DNA of 64,000 nucleotides from positions 1-64,000 of the forward strand of contig JBBQDN010000003.1 in the NCBI GenBank assembly GCA_038319685.1, written 5' to 3'. The position numbers were made by a program, and so were the translations under genes. Positions 33,337-43,644 of the stretch are shown here, in pieces. The DNA is from UBA6022 sp038319685. GTDB taxonomy: Bacteria; Patescibacteriota; Saccharimonadia; Saccharimonadales; Saccharimonadaceae. Under the pieces are notes generated by a model. It ran no database searches. It had not been told where the DNA came from and was given only the letters and a program-made list of their open reading frames with translations. Each line of letters opens with the position of its first letter. Within the stretch, counting starts at the first letter, position 1.

Positions 33337-34407
33337 ATGGAATTACTCCTCGTTATCGTACTGATCATTATCATTGTTGGTTTTGCTGTATCGGTATTTT
33401 TGCTGTCGGGTCGACTGCGTGAACTGAAAAATAGTGGATCGGTTGAACTGATGAAAGCCGATGTCACTGAATTGTCGCGCAGTATTGCGCTACTCCAACA
33501 AGCAATGGGTGATAAACTAGAACGAAACCAACTGGCGGTCCAGAATTCGGTTCAAAAACAGCTCAGTGAAAGTTCTAAGCTGGTTGCCGATGTTACTCAG
33601 CGTTTGGCGAAACTGGATGAAACAAATCGACGTGTTGTTGATGTGGCTGATGAATTAAAAACACTGCAAAATGTGCTGCAGAATCCAAAACAACGTGGCG
33701 TGTTCGGTGAATACTATCTGGAATCGGTGCTTGATAATATTTTGCCACCAAAAAACTTCAAAATGCAGTACAAATTTGCTGATGGCGAAATTGTCGATGC
33801 AGTCGTTATTTTGGAAAAGGGTATTATGTTGCCGGTTGACAGTAAATTTAGCCTCGAAAACTATAATAGAATGGTTAGCGAGACTCACAAGCCAGAACGT
33901 GAAAAATTACTTACCAAAGTACGCAGTGATCTGAAATTGCGCATTGATGAAACGAGCAAATATATTCGTCCGAGTGAACATACGATGGACTTTGCATTTA
34001 TGTTTATCCCGAGCGAATCACTGTATTATGATTTATTAATCGGTGATGTCGGCACAGGCAGTAGCGCCAGGGATCTGATTGAGTATGCATTTCGTGACAA
34101 AAAGGTGATTATCGTCAGCCCTACGAGTTTTATGGCATACTTACAGACTGTATTACAGGGGCTTCGCAGTTTACAGATCGAAGAACAAGCCAAAGATATT
34201 CAAATACGGGTCGGTAAACTAGGACAGCATATTGGACGTTTCGAAGAATACATGCAAAAACTCGGGTCAAGCCTGGGAACGACCGTCAGTCACTTTAATT
34301 CTGCTCACAAGGAACTTAGTAAAGTCGACAAAGACGTCATCAAGATTTCAAGTACGTCCGCTGGTATTGATCCTATTGTGATCGATCGTCCACAGCGTGA
34401 TGAATAG
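33337..34407 (+). CDS. rmuC: RmuC-domain DNA recombination protein
   Basis: The 356-aa protein has an N-terminal membrane helix, a coiled coil (about residues 30-115) and the RmuC nuclease-like domain (LQNPKQRGVFGEYYLESVL, LPVDSKFSLENY, AFMFIPSESLYYDLL, VIIVSPTSFMAYLQTVLQGL). RmuC proteins limit inversions and are related to restriction-endonuclease folds. TATAAT at 33324-33329 lies 7 nt before the ATG at 33337. A strong terminator follows. Confidence 0.92.
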   Translation: MELLLVIVLIIIIVGFAVSVFLLSGRLRELKNSGSVELMKADVTELSRSIALLQQAMGDKLERNQLAVQNSVQKQLSESSKLVADVTQRLAKLDETNRRVVDVADELKTLQNVLQNPKQRGVFGEYYLESVLDNILPPKNFKMQYKFADGEIVDAVVILEKGIMLPVDSKFSLENYNRMVSETHKPEREKLLTKVRSDLKLRIDETSKYIRPSEHTMDFAFMFIPSESLYYDLLIGDVGTGSSARDLIEYAFRDKKVIIVSPTSFMAYLQTVLQGLRSLQIEEQAKDIQIRVGKLGQHIGRFEEYMQKLGSSLGTTVSHFNSAHKELSKVDKDVIKISSTSAGIDPIVIDRPQRDE

Positions 34408-34420
34408 GTGATACGCAATT

Positions 34421-34450
34421 AAAATAACCCTCCAATGGGAGGGTTATTTT
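34421..34450. terminator. Bidirectional terminator after rmuC
   Basis: AAAATAACCCTCC and GGAGGGTTATTTT are exact complements around a four-base loop, between convergent genes. Confidence 0.92.
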
Positions 34451-34463
34451 ATACCGAGTCAGG

Positions 34464-35306
34464 CTATAAATTTGTTATCTTATCGTCGTTGTTTCGAAGC
34501 AGGTCAAACAAGACAAATCCGACGACTGCACCAAGGACTGGTGCGAGCACGTAGATAGCAAGTGGCCATACTTTGAATGAAAGTGCCTGCAGTGCAACTG
34601 CGACCGCAGGGTTCAAGATACTTGTTGCTTGGACGACGCCAGCAGCAGAACTTGCGATAAGCAGTGCTGTGAATAGACCGAAACCAACAGTAAATGCAAC
34701 CGCAGTGCGTTCTTTGGCACGAACAACGCTCGCAACAGCAAATCCGAAGATAAATGTTCCGAGTAGTTCTGCCGCGAAGACGTACCATTCTTTGTCAGCA
34801 GGAATTGCTGCTGCAGCGAATAGTTGAATTGCACCTGTACTCTGACCTGCGGCATTTGTAGCTGCTGCAGCTGCGCCCGCGTGCGCAAACCAGTTCAGGA
34901 CAACAAGTGCAAGCATTGCACCGAGTACCTGCGCAGTAACGTAGCCGATAGCTCGGATGCCGCTAATGCGTCGAGTGAGCCATGCAGCAATCGAAAGTGC
35001 TGGGTTAAAATGAGCAGTTGAAAGTGTATTTATTGCCAGTACTAATGCGATGAGTGTAAACCCAACAATGACTGGACTTCCCTGCGAAGCGATGATCGCA
35101 GCGGCAAATATGAATGTTCCGACAAACTCAGCAATAACTGCACCAATTGAAACGGGACTCAATGAAAGTCGCTGTTTCGTTTTTACCGCAACTGTCGAAA
35201 CGGTGTGCGCGCGTGGTTCGGTTGCTTTTACCGTTGTTACCTTGGTGGTTGATTGTTTTTTTGCTGCCGACTTCTTCGTCGCTACAGCAGTTTTCTTCGT
35301 TGCCAT
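34464..35306 (-). CDS. MIP-family channel (aquaporin-like)
   Basis: The 280-aa protein has six membrane helices and both half-helix motifs, HFNPALS (near residue 100) and ILNPAVAVA (near 230). It conducts water or small neutral solutes. An N-terminal tail of about 45 residues rich in Lys, Ala and Thr is unusual for the family and resembles a histone-like basic tail. AAGGAGG precedes the ATG at 35306. Confidence 0.9.
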   Translation of the reverse strand: MATKKTAVATKKSAAKKQSTTKVTTVKATEPRAHTVSTVAVKTKQRLSLSPVSIGAVIAEFVGTFIFAAAIIASQGSPVIVGFTLIALVLAINTLSTAHFNPALSIAAWLTRRISGIRAIGYVTAQVLGAMLALVVLNWFAHAGAAAAATNAAGQSTGAIQLFAAAAIPADKEWYVFAAELLGTFIFGFAVASVVRAKERTAVAFTVGFGLFTALLIASSAAGVVQATSILNPAVAVALQALSFKVWPLAIYVLAPVLGAVVGFVLFDLLRNNDDKITNL

Positions 35307-35387
35307 GAATTTCCCTCCTTAATAGTGAAATATGACGATAGTATACCATATCATAAATGTAATAAACATGAGTGCTACAATAGAGTT

Positions 35388-35630
35388 ATGGCATTATTTG
35401 TAAATCAGAATTCAAATCGAACAAAACTTCAAGAACAACTCGCAGCAGAATTACAGGCAAAGGCAAAAAAGCGCGCCGAAGTTGACACGACACGACCAGA
35501 TGGTGTCGAGGATTCACCATACCTAAACGGGACCAAAAAAACAACGTCCCTTGCGTGGGTTTGGCTACTTTTAGCCGTTATTGTTGTGGGACTTATAATC
35601 TTTTTGACTATCAAGGCTCAGATGCGTTAA
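35388..35630 (+). CDS. Small tail-anchored protein, 80 aa
   Basis: A charged, helical cytoplasmic part (about residues 1-52; includes KLQEQLAAELQAKAKKRAEV) is followed by one C-terminal membrane helix (about 53-76). No family is recognised. TACAAT at 35376-35381 stands 6 nt before the ATG at 35388. Confidence 0.6.
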   Translation: MALFVNQNSNRTKLQEQLAAELQAKAKKRAEVDTTRPDGVEDSPYLNGTKKTTSLAWVWLLLAVIVVGLIIFLTIKAQMR

Positions 35631-35674
35631 GATAAGCATTAGTATAATGATAAACATAGGAATTTCACCCCATC

Positions 35675-36670
35675 ATGGATGAACATAATAACTCGACACC
35701 AACTCCTGATCAGGTGCCAACGCCAGTTGCTCTATTTCAGCCTACGCCAGAAACGCAAAACACGTATCAGCCAGTAACTGCCTTCACGCCGACGTCAGTA
35801 CCTAACTCCGAACAGTCCGTGCCCACTGTGCCACCGACACCAGCAGTATCGCCATTGCCGAATCCTGTACCTTCGAGTTTCGTCCCTATACAGACACCTC
35901 ATAAAAAATCAAACTTGCTGTGGCTCTGGATAACACTTGGGGCTGTTTTCGTTATTGTAGTGATTGGGGCAGTTGTTTTTTTTGTCTCAAAACAAACTGC
36001 AGACAAAGTTGCTGACGATTACACCAAATCAGTGTCGTCATACGTCGACAAAATACACACTGGTGCCGAAGTAGCCGCTAACGAAGCTGATGCAAAAAAA
36101 GCAGTTGACACAGAATTCAGTAATAAACCAACACTTAAAACTACTTTTTTAAGTAACGTTAGTAACAAATATTCAAAAGCACAAGAATTACAAAAATCAG
36201 TTGAAACAAACGTCAGCTCTTTTAGCGGCGGCATCGCCGAACTGGCGAGCGTATACGCATATGTTCAGCATAACGAGGATAACTACAAAAAAATAACAAA
36301 GGCAGTTAATACCGTCCAGTCATCGTCGGTTGATAGTATTGTTGTCGGTGCAATGGAAGATGTGCTCGGTGTTTTAAAAGATGCGCAGACATCTACCGAG
36401 GCTGTTTTATTACCTACTGAACTTACTAGCGCCAAAAAAGATCTAGCTGCTGCATACAAGGGTGAAGTAATCCAATGGTCAGCGCTACTTTCAGCTCGAA
36501 AAGCAAAAAATGCGACTGCCTACAATACGGCATATACTGGATTTACGAATGCGAGTCGGGCAGAGTCAACTGCACTCAACAAAATCAACAGTTATTACTT
36601 TGAACTTTCAACCAAACGCAATGACTTACTTGAAAAACTAGATTCATTCAAAAAACAAATCACACAGTAA
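35675..36670 (+). CDS. Pro-rich single-pass membrane protein, hypothetical
   Basis: The 331-aa protein starts with a Pro/Thr/Gln-rich tail (about residues 1-78), then KKSN, one membrane helix (about 84-108) and a long helical outer domain with many Lys, Ala and Ser, probably coiled coil. The plan mirrors the gene at 10049 without obvious sequence identity in the outer domain. A TATAAT lies about 28 nt upstream of the ATG. It is likely an envelope protein. Confidence 0.6.
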   Translation: MDEHNNSTPTPDQVPTPVALFQPTPETQNTYQPVTAFTPTSVPNSEQSVPTVPPTPAVSPLPNPVPSSFVPIQTPHKKSNLLWLWITLGAVFVIVVIGAVVFFVSKQTADKVADDYTKSVSSYVDKIHTGAEVAANEADAKKAVDTEFSNKPTLKTTFLSNVSNKYSKAQELQKSVETNVSSFSGGIAELASVYAYVQHNEDNYKKITKAVNTVQSSSVDSIVVGAMEDVLGVLKDAQTSTEAVLLPTELTSAKKDLAAAYKGEVIQWSALLSARKAKNATAYNTAYTGFTNASRAESTALNKINSYYFELSTKRNDLLEKLDSFKKQITQ

Positions 36671-36747
36671 TCGCATCTTACAATAATAGATATATCATAG
36701 CCATGAGGTGTGTATAAGGCGGGAATGTATGTATAATGAGAGATACT

Positions 36748-37755
36748 ATGAATGAAACTGTCCGTGCTGTCCTAGATGTACTTATGTCACGTGTTGCGAC
36801 GAGCGACACGCCGGGCGATATTCTTAAATCTGCCGAGTTTAAACAACTCTACGCTCGTATCCCGACACTTGATCCAGGCGAACGAAGTAGGTATGGTCAA
36901 TCCGTAAATAAGGCAAAAAAAGCCCTCGAAGACGCAGTCAATACGCGCATGGACGAGATTGATAATGCGTCAGTTGAACCGATCGATGTCACAGCACCAT
37001 GGGACGTTAATGGAAAACCAACCATGTTGTTGCCAACTGAATACGGTACAAAACACCCACTGACACGTGAACTTGAAGTCGTTGTCGATATATTTACTCG
37101 AATGGGATTTGAAGCGATTGAATCACGTCAGATTGACGACGATCACCATATGTTTGGGACGCTTAATTTCTCTGAGAATCATCCAGCACGTGACGGCTAT
37201 GATACGTTTCGTACCGAGGAAGGTTTTATTCCTCCAGCCCATACGTCAACCATGCAACATCGTATTTTAAAAGCAGGCAAGGAAAAATTAGAAGCTGGTG
37301 GTCAGATTGCTGCAATTAGTTATGGACGTGTATTTCGTAACGAAGATGTTGACGCGACCCACGAACATACGTTTTATCAATGCGAAGGCGTGTTTGTGAG
37401 TAGCGACGCCACACTCGGTGATATGCTCGGAACACTTCGTGCGTTTTTTGAAACCTACTACGGTCAAACACTAAAGATTAAAACTCAGCCTGCGTATTTC
37501 CCGTTTGTCGAACCCGGCCTAGAGTTCGCGATTGAAAAACCAATAGCACTTGGTGGCAAACCAGGTGATTGGTTAGAAATGCTAGGCTGTGGCATGATTC
37601 ATCCGAATGTTTTGCAGTCTGCTGGTATCGACCCGACGAAATACCGTGGGTTTGCATGGGGCGGTGGTATTGAACGGCTGGTGATGCTCAAATACGGCAT
37701 CGAAGATCTTCGCCATTTTGAATCAGGTAAATTAGCATTTTTAAGGAGATTTTAA
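36748..37755 (+). CDS. pheS: Phenylalanyl-tRNA synthetase alpha subunit
   Basis: The 335-aa subunit carries the class II catalytic core. Motif 2 lies in RVFRNEDVDATHEHTFYQCEGVFV and motif 3 in GFAWGGGIERLVMLKYGI. HPLTRELEVVVDIFTRMGFE precedes the core, and a helical tRNA-binding arm forms the first 85 residues. TATAAT at 36732-36737 lies 10 nt before the ATG at 36748, so this start is chosen. The stop overlaps the next ATG (TAATG). Confidence 0.95.
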   Translation: MNETVRAVLDVLMSRVATSDTPGDILKSAEFKQLYARIPTLDPGERSRYGQSVNKAKKALEDAVNTRMDEIDNASVEPIDVTAPWDVNGKPTMLLPTEYGTKHPLTRELEVVVDIFTRMGFEAIESRQIDDDHHMFGTLNFSENHPARDGYDTFRTEEGFIPPAHTSTMQHRILKAGKEKLEAGGQIAAISYGRVFRNEDVDATHEHTFYQCEGVFVSSDATLGDMLGTLRAFFETYYGQTLKIKTQPAYFPFVEPGLEFAIEKPIALGGKPGDWLEMLGCGMIHPNVLQSAGIDPTKYRGFAWGGGIERLVMLKYGIEDLRHFESGKLAFLRRF

Positions 37756-38177
37756 TGATTGATACAACTCGGGACACTTTAAAAGGCACAACATTTCTGA
37801 CACTATCAACAGTATGTGAAGAGGGTTCTCCTTGGGGAACGCCCGTTCATTTTGCTTACGACGACACACAGGTCTACTGGTTTTCATTTGATACAACTGT
37901 TCATTCGCAAAATATTGCACGTGACCCACGAGTATTCATTACAATTTTTGATTCGTCACAGAACCCGACGACAGACGGAAGAACTGCGGTCTATATCGAG
38001 ACAGTCGCACAGCGGCTAGAAGGTGACGAAGAACGCCAGGCGCAGGATATATTCGCTGATCGGATCGAAGATGATCGTCATCTTGGTGAACATGCGCATT
38101 TTTACTCGGCGGCTATAGGTGAGGTTAATACCGATCTGTCAAAGGAGCGTCGTATGTACCGAAAGGCCTCTGCATGA
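37755..38177 (+). CDS. Pyridoxamine 5'-phosphate oxidase-like flavoprotein
   Basis: The 140-aa protein shows the split-barrel flavin-binding pattern: FLTLSTVCEEGSPWGTPVHFAY at the start, VYWFSFDTTVHSQNI, and DPRVFITIFDSS. Such proteins bind FMN or F420 as dimers. It is translationally coupled at both ends (TAATG with pheS, ATGA with pheT), an odd place for an oxidoreductase. No role in tRNA charging is known to me; it may simply share expression. Confidence 0.8.
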   Translation: MIDTTRDTLKGTTFLTLSTVCEEGSPWGTPVHFAYDDTQVYWFSFDTTVHSQNIARDPRVFITIFDSSQNPTTDGRTAVYIETVAQRLEGDEERQAQDIFADRIEDDRHLGEHAHFYSAAIGEVNTDLSKERRMYRKASA

Positions 38178-40669
38178 TAATTTCACTCAATTGGCTGAAA
38201 AAGTTTACCACTATCGATATGCCAGTTGATGAGCTGGCGACACTGATTGGTGCGCGACTGGTTGAAATCGAGGAAGTGGTTTCGACAGTTGGAAAATATA
38301 ACGGTGCAGTCATCGCTCGGGTCGTCAGTTGTGAAAAACTCGAAGGCAGCGATCATTTAAATGTCACAAAAATCGATGATGGTGGCGCGGTGAAGGATGT
38401 TGAACGTGATGAAGACGGATTAGTTCAGGTTGTTTGTGGTGCGCCAAATGTCCATGCAGATATGACCGTTGTTTGGCTGGCACCTGGTGCGACTGTCCCT
38501 TCGACATACGGTGACAGTGAACCATTCGTACTTGGTGCACGTAATCTTCGCGGCGTCATGAGCAATGGGATGCTTGCGAGCGCCAAAGAACTTGATTTGT
38601 TTGAAGATCATGCGGGTATTTTAGAAGTTACCGGGACTATTGCTCCTGGCACCGCACTTGCTGATGCATTTGAATTAAACGACTCCCTCCTTGATATCGA
38701 GAATAAATCTCTGACGCATCGCCCAGACACATTTGGGATTATTGGTTTTGCTCGTGAAGTAGCCGCGATTCAGGGTGTGCAGTTTCATACACCGGATTGG
38801 CTGAAGAACACGACACCTGATTTTGGTAATAAACAGGGCGATTTGCAAGCACCTTCAGTTTCAATCGACAGCCCAGAGTTGTCGGATAGATATCAGGCAG
38901 TTGTACTCACGGATGCCGACGCAAACCGTCAGTCGCCACTTGAAATTCAAACTTACCTAGCAAGGGTTGGTGTTCGACCGATCAATGCGGTCGTGGATGT
39001 CACTAACTATTTGATGATGCTCACTGGTCAACCACTTCATGCGTTTGACTACGATAAGGTCATTGCGGTTAGTGGCGGCGACCCAACGATTCATGTTCGC
39101 GGAGGCAAAGACAACGAAACCCTGGAGTTACTTGATGGTCGGACGGTGATGTTAGACGCAGGTGATATTGTGATCGCAGCAGGCGACATCGCAATTGGGC
39201 TGGCTGGTGCGATGGGGGGCGCAAATACGATTATCGATCAGAACACTCGGAATATTATTATCGAAAGCGCCACATTTAACCTGTATAACCTTCGTTCAAC
39301 CCAAATGCGACACGGTATTTTTAGTGAAGCAATCACACGATTCACCAAGGGTCAGCCCGCAGCATTAACGGCACCTGTCCTTGCCGAAGCTGTTCGTTTA
39401 ATGAATGAATGGTCCGGTGCTCGTCGAATCAGCGACGTTGCTGATAGCTATCCAGGACAGCACGATCCGGTCACGATGGGCGTTCATAATTTACGAATCA
39501 ACAACATCTTAGGTAGTGACTACAGCGGCGACGATATTCGTTCAACGATTGAACATGTTGAGTTTGGAGTGAAGAAAATCGATGATGAAATGACCGAAAT
39601 CACCGTCCCATACTGGCGGTCTGACATTCATATCATCGAGGATATTATCGAAGAAGTCGGCCGTTTGAATGGATTTGACTCGATTGTTCCGACACTTCCA
39701 AAGCGTGATTTTACCGCCGTACGACCGAGCGAATTTGACGAACTACGAACGAAGATTCGTGATATTTTAGTTCGTGCCGGCGCAAGCGAAGTCCTGACCT
39801 ATAGTTTTATTCATGGTGATGTACTAAAAAAAGCTGATCAGGACCCGTCAGATTCATATCGGATTACTAATAGTCTCAGTCCGGATCTCCAATATTATCG
39901 ACAAAGTCTTACTCCGAGCTTGCTTGGACTGGTTCACTCGAATAGTAAAAATGGGTACGACAACTTTGCGTTATTTGAAATGAACAAAACACATAGCAAA
40001 ACAGCTGACTTGGTTGACGGAAATGTCCCTGCTGAGCTTTATCGTCTGGGATTAGTTTTGACAAGCAAGACAGCGAAGATTGGCGCACCGTACTACCAAG
40101 CCAAAAAAATGGTTGACTATGTTGGAACGATGCTTGGACTGAAGTTAGCTTATAAACCATTTCCAATTGATACGACACTCGCATTTACCAGGCCGTTTGA
40201 CCTGCGTCGAAGTGCAAGAATTATCGACATCAGCAGTGGTCAGTCGATTGGTATCGTTGGTGAATATAAAAAATCTGTCAGCAAGAATTTTAAACTACCT
40301 ACCTATACTGCTGGCTTTGAACTTTTGCCCGAAGCAATCGCGCTCGCTGTTAAACACGCGGGCACTAGCTACAGTCCACTGAGTCGTTTCCCAAGTAGCG
40401 AACGTGACATTTGTTTTCAAGTCAGTACCGAAGTTTCGTATCAGCAGATTATTGATGTTGCTAATGATGCTCTGAAAAATACTGACTTAGATGTTACGAT
40501 TAGTCCTGTAGATATCTATCAATTTGACAATGCCTCTGTTAAAAACATTACAATTCGCATTAAAATGACGTCCAAAGTTAAAACATTGACTGGTGACGAG
40601 GTATCACAAGTAAGCGATGCGATAGCACAGTCTGTTACATTCTCTTCTGCCGAAGCCACAGTCGTCTAG
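38174..40669 (+). CDS. pheT: Phenylalanyl-tRNA synthetase beta subunit
   Basis: The 831-aa subunit has an N-terminal tRNA-binding EMAP-like domain (VVSCEKLEGSDHLNVTKID), the B3/B4 editing domain (RPINAVVDVTNYLMMLTGQPLHAFD), the B5 domain, a catalytic-like core (RVRIRDILVRAGASEVLTYSF-like region near residue 535) and a C-terminal FDX-ACB domain (SRFPSSERDICFQV). It pairs with PheS in an alpha2-beta2 enzyme. Length is normal for bacteria. It starts in an ATGA overlap. Confidence 0.95.
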   Translation: MIISLNWLKKFTTIDMPVDELATLIGARLVEIEEVVSTVGKYNGAVIARVVSCEKLEGSDHLNVTKIDDGGAVKDVERDEDGLVQVVCGAPNVHADMTVVWLAPGATVPSTYGDSEPFVLGARNLRGVMSNGMLASAKELDLFEDHAGILEVTGTIAPGTALADAFELNDSLLDIENKSLTHRPDTFGIIGFAREVAAIQGVQFHTPDWLKNTTPDFGNKQGDLQAPSVSIDSPELSDRYQAVVLTDADANRQSPLEIQTYLARVGVRPINAVVDVTNYLMMLTGQPLHAFDYDKVIAVSGGDPTIHVRGGKDNETLELLDGRTVMLDAGDIVIAAGDIAIGLAGAMGGANTIIDQNTRNIIIESATFNLYNLRSTQMRHGIFSEAITRFTKGQPAALTAPVLAEAVRLMNEWSGARRISDVADSYPGQHDPVTMGVHNLRINNILGSDYSGDDIRSTIEHVEFGVKKIDDEMTEITVPYWRSDIHIIEDIIEEVGRLNGFDSIVPTLPKRDFTAVRPSEFDELRTKIRDILVRAGASEVLTYSFIHGDVLKKADQDPSDSYRITNSLSPDLQYYRQSLTPSLLGLVHSNSKNGYDNFALFEMNKTHSKTADLVDGNVPAELYRLGLVLTSKTAKIGAPYYQAKKMVDYVGTMLGLKLAYKPFPIDTTLAFTRPFDLRRSARIIDISSGQSIGIVGEYKKSVSKNFKLPTYTAGFELLPEAIALAVKHAGTSYSPLSRFPSSERDICFQVSTEVSYQQIIDVANDALKNTDLDVTISPVDIYQFDNASVKNITIRIKMTSKVKTLTGDEVSQVSDAIAQSVTFSSAEATVV

Positions 40670-40735
40670 CAGTATTAATTCTCTCCTATGCAGTGTATGA
40701 TGGGGTAGATATGCTTATGTTTGAAAGTCATCGTT

Positions 40736-41650
40736 ATGAATAAAATTGCCAAGAGCATACTTTTAGCGATCGTGTTGATCGCCGTTACTATTGGTGCAGT
40801 CATGCTTCTACATGGTCATGATATTGCTGTGTTGAACCCGCAGGGTGAGATTGCGATGAAACAACGTGATCTGCTTGTTTTTACGACAGTACTGAGTTTG
40901 GTGGTGATCGTTCCGGTGTTTGTTATGTTGATTATCTTTTCAGTCCGTTACAACGCGACGAATAAAAAGAAAGCGGTCTATCACCCAGACTGGGAAGGTA
41001 ACAAGTTTATAGAGGTGATCATGTGGGGAATTCCTTGTGTAATCATCGTTATTTTGGGTGTTGTCACATGGCAAAGTTCACACGACCTTGATCCATACAA
41101 ACAGATTAGGTCGGACGTCAAACCGCTTGAAGTACAGGTTATATCTCTCCAGTGGAAATGGCTATTCATCTATCCCGAACAAGGAGTTGCAACGGTTGGC
41201 GAACTGTATGTTCCGAAAAGTGTTCCGGTAAACTTTACGATTACATCCGACGCACCGATGAATTCATTTTGGGTACCGAGTTTGGGCGGACAAGTTTACG
41301 CGATGAATGGTATGTCGACAAAACTTAGTCTGATTGCCGATCACACAGGTGATTTTAGGGGCTCATCGGCTAATATTAGCGGTGCTGGTTTTGCGGATAT
41401 GAATTTCATGGTTCATGCCGTTAGTCCGCAGGGATTCAACAGCTGGTTGCATACAGCACAAACATCTGAAAATGAACTGGATTCGCTTAGTTACGCCAAG
41501 CTTGCAAAACCAGCCACACTCGACAAACCGCTCACATTTCGACTGACTGACGAGACGCTGTATGATACGATAGTGATGAAATATATGACGCCAAGTAAAT
41601 CTGACGGACAGCACGGCGCGATACAAACAAAAATGGAGGGTATGCAGTGA
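40736..41650 (+). CDS. cyoA: Cytochrome o ubiquinol oxidase subunit II
   Basis: The 304-aa protein has two membrane helices (about residues 8-28 and 45-70) and a cupredoxin domain outside. HPDWEGNKFIEVIMWGIPC, LQWKWLFIYPEQGVATVGEL and MNSFWVPSLGGQVYAMNG are CyoA patterns. The Cys/His ligands of CuA are missing, as expected for quinol-type oxidases. No lipobox Cys is seen. The start at 40736 is preferred to an in-frame alternative at 40721. It opens the cyoABCDE operon. Confidence 0.93.
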   Translation: MNKIAKSILLAIVLIAVTIGAVMLLHGHDIAVLNPQGEIAMKQRDLLVFTTVLSLVVIVPVFVMLIIFSVRYNATNKKKAVYHPDWEGNKFIEVIMWGIPCVIIVILGVVTWQSSHDLDPYKQIRSDVKPLEVQVISLQWKWLFIYPEQGVATVGELYVPKSVPVNFTITSDAPMNSFWVPSLGGQVYAMNGMSTKLSLIADHTGDFRGSSANISGAGFADMNFMVHAVSPQGFNSWLHTAQTSENELDSLSYAKLAKPATLDKPLTFRLTDETLYDTIVMKYMTPSKSDGQHGAIQTKMEGMQ

Positions 41651-43644
41651 GTTTAATTGACGATGTATTCGGAAGGCTTGGGTTGGATGCTCTACCAAAG
41701 GAACTTATTACACAGGGTGGTGCGATCAGCCTAGTTTTGATTGGGATGGGTGTCGTGGGTGCGATGTTTTATTTCAAAAAATGGACGTGGTTATGGAAAA
41801 ACTGGCTGACAACGCTTGACGCCAAAAAAATTGGCGTAATGTATATTATCGTCGCAGTGCTGATGATACTTCGTGGTGTTGCCGATGCGATGATGATCCG
41901 CGTTCAACAAGTAGCGGGAAGTGGCGGTGGTGAATTTGTCAGTTCGGATACATTCCAGCAGGTATTTTCAGCGCACGGCACGATTATGATATTTTTTGTG
42001 GCCATGGGTCTTATGTTTGGGCTTATCAATCTTGTACTACCACTTATGATTGGTGCGCGTGACGTGGCATTTCCATTTTTAAACTCCGTTAGTTTTTGGC
42101 TATTTGTGTCCGGCATGATACTTATCAACACGTCATTAGTGATTGGTGGATTTTCACCTGGCGGTTGGCTTGGCTACCCGCCGCTGACTGAACTTGCCTA
42201 TAACCCGGGACCTGGTGTTGATTTTTGGATATGGTCACTACAGATCGCTGGTATTGGAAGTTTGCTATCGGGAATAAACTTCCTTGTGACAATCCTTCGT
42301 AAGCGCGCAAAAGGCATGACGATGATGAAGATGCCGGTATTTGCGTGGAGTGTGTTGGTTACGACAGTACTGATTATCTTTGCATTCCCGATTTTGACTG
42401 CAACACTTGGGATGTTAGGACTTGATCGCCTGATGGGTATGCACTTTTTTACATCAGATTTTGGGGGAAACCCGATGATGTACATTAACCTGATTTGGGC
42501 ATGGGGTCATCCGGAAGTATATATTTTGATTTTGCCGGCATTTGGCATTTTTTCAGAAATTGTGGCAACGTTTTCACAAAAGCGCTTGTTCGGTTATAAA
42601 ACGATGGTGTACGCATTATTTGCTATTATGTTCCTGTCGTTTATCGTGTGGCTCCACCACTTCTTTACAATGGGCGCTGGCGCTAATGTCAACGCATTTT
42701 TTGGTATTACTACGATGATAATCGCCATTCCAACCGGTGTAAAAATATTTAACTGGTTATTTACGATGTACCGTGGGCGGATAAACTTTCGTTCACCGAT
42801 GTTTTGGTTCTTTAGTTTTGTGATGACGTTTACACTTGGTGGTATGACAGGTGTACTTATGGCGGTTCCAGCGATTGATTTTCAGGTACATAACAGTTTA
42901 TTCCTTGTGGCGCATTTTCATAACGTGATTATTGGCGGTGTTGTGTTTGGGTATTTTGCCGGTATCACGTATTGGTTTCCGAAAATTTTCGGGTTTACCC
43001 TAAATGAGCAACTTGGTAAATACGCATCAATTTGTTGGGCAGTTGGATTTTTAGTAGCGTTTTTGCCTTTATATGCACTTGGCCTCATGGGTGCGACAAG
43101 GCGACTTGATCATTATGACGCATCAACCGGTTGGCAGGGACTATTTATTGTTGCGGGAGTCGGAGTCGTGATTATCGCATTTGGTGTATTTTTACAATTA
43201 TTGCAACTAGGTGTAAGTATATGGCAGCGCAAAAAAAACTTGGATACGACTGGTGATCCATGGAACGGACGAACGTTGGAATGGTCAGTACCATCACCGG
43301 CACCGTTTTATAACTTTGCTATCAGCCCGGTTGTTCATTCACGTGATCCATTTTGGGAACAAAAAGAATCGTTAAAAAGAGGTGAAAAACCCGAGAAACG
43401 AGTCTACCATGATATTGAATTGCCAAAAAATAGTGGTATGGGTGTCAATATTGCACTATTTGCATATATGATAGGATTTGGATTGATTTGGCATATGTGG
43501 TGGCTGGCAGTCGTTGGTCTTGTCGGTATGATTATATGTATTATTATTCGAACGAGTAATGACAATACCGAATATACGATTAGCGCAGCGCAGATCGAAA
43601 AGCTTGACACGACTATACATGCACAAAAGGAGCAATACGTATGA
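41647..43644 (+). CDS. cyoB: Cytochrome o ubiquinol oxidase subunit I
   Basis: The 665-aa protein is the heme-copper catalytic subunit with about 14-15 helices. The CuB and heme ligands lie in WGHPEVYILILPAFG (His-Tyr pair), HHFFTMG and VAHFHNVIIGG. The YS/Y in the K-channel motif shows a type A oxidase. GTG start at 41647 overlaps the cyoA stop. It reduces oxygen with quinol and pumps protons. Confidence 0.96.
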   Translation: MSLIDDVFGRLGLDALPKELITQGGAISLVLIGMGVVGAMFYFKKWTWLWKNWLTTLDAKKIGVMYIIVAVLMILRGVADAMMIRVQQVAGSGGGEFVSSDTFQQVFSAHGTIMIFFVAMGLMFGLINLVLPLMIGARDVAFPFLNSVSFWLFVSGMILINTSLVIGGFSPGGWLGYPPLTELAYNPGPGVDFWIWSLQIAGIGSLLSGINFLVTILRKRAKGMTMMKMPVFAWSVLVTTVLIIFAFPILTATLGMLGLDRLMGMHFFTSDFGGNPMMYINLIWAWGHPEVYILILPAFGIFSEIVATFSQKRLFGYKTMVYALFAIMFLSFIVWLHHFFTMGAGANVNAFFGITTMIIAIPTGVKIFNWLFTMYRGRINFRSPMFWFFSFVMTFTLGGMTGVLMAVPAIDFQVHNSLFLVAHFHNVIIGGVVFGYFAGITYWFPKIFGFTLNEQLGKYASICWAVGFLVAFLPLYALGLMGATRRLDHYDASTGWQGLFIVAGVGVVIIAFGVFLQLLQLGVSIWQRKKNLDTTGDPWNGRTLEWSVPSPAPFYNFAISPVVHSRDPFWEQKESLKRGEKPEKRVYHDIELPKNSGMGVNIALFAYMIGFGLIWHMWWLAVVGLVGMIICIIIRTSNDNTEYTISAAQIEKLDTTIHAQKEQYV

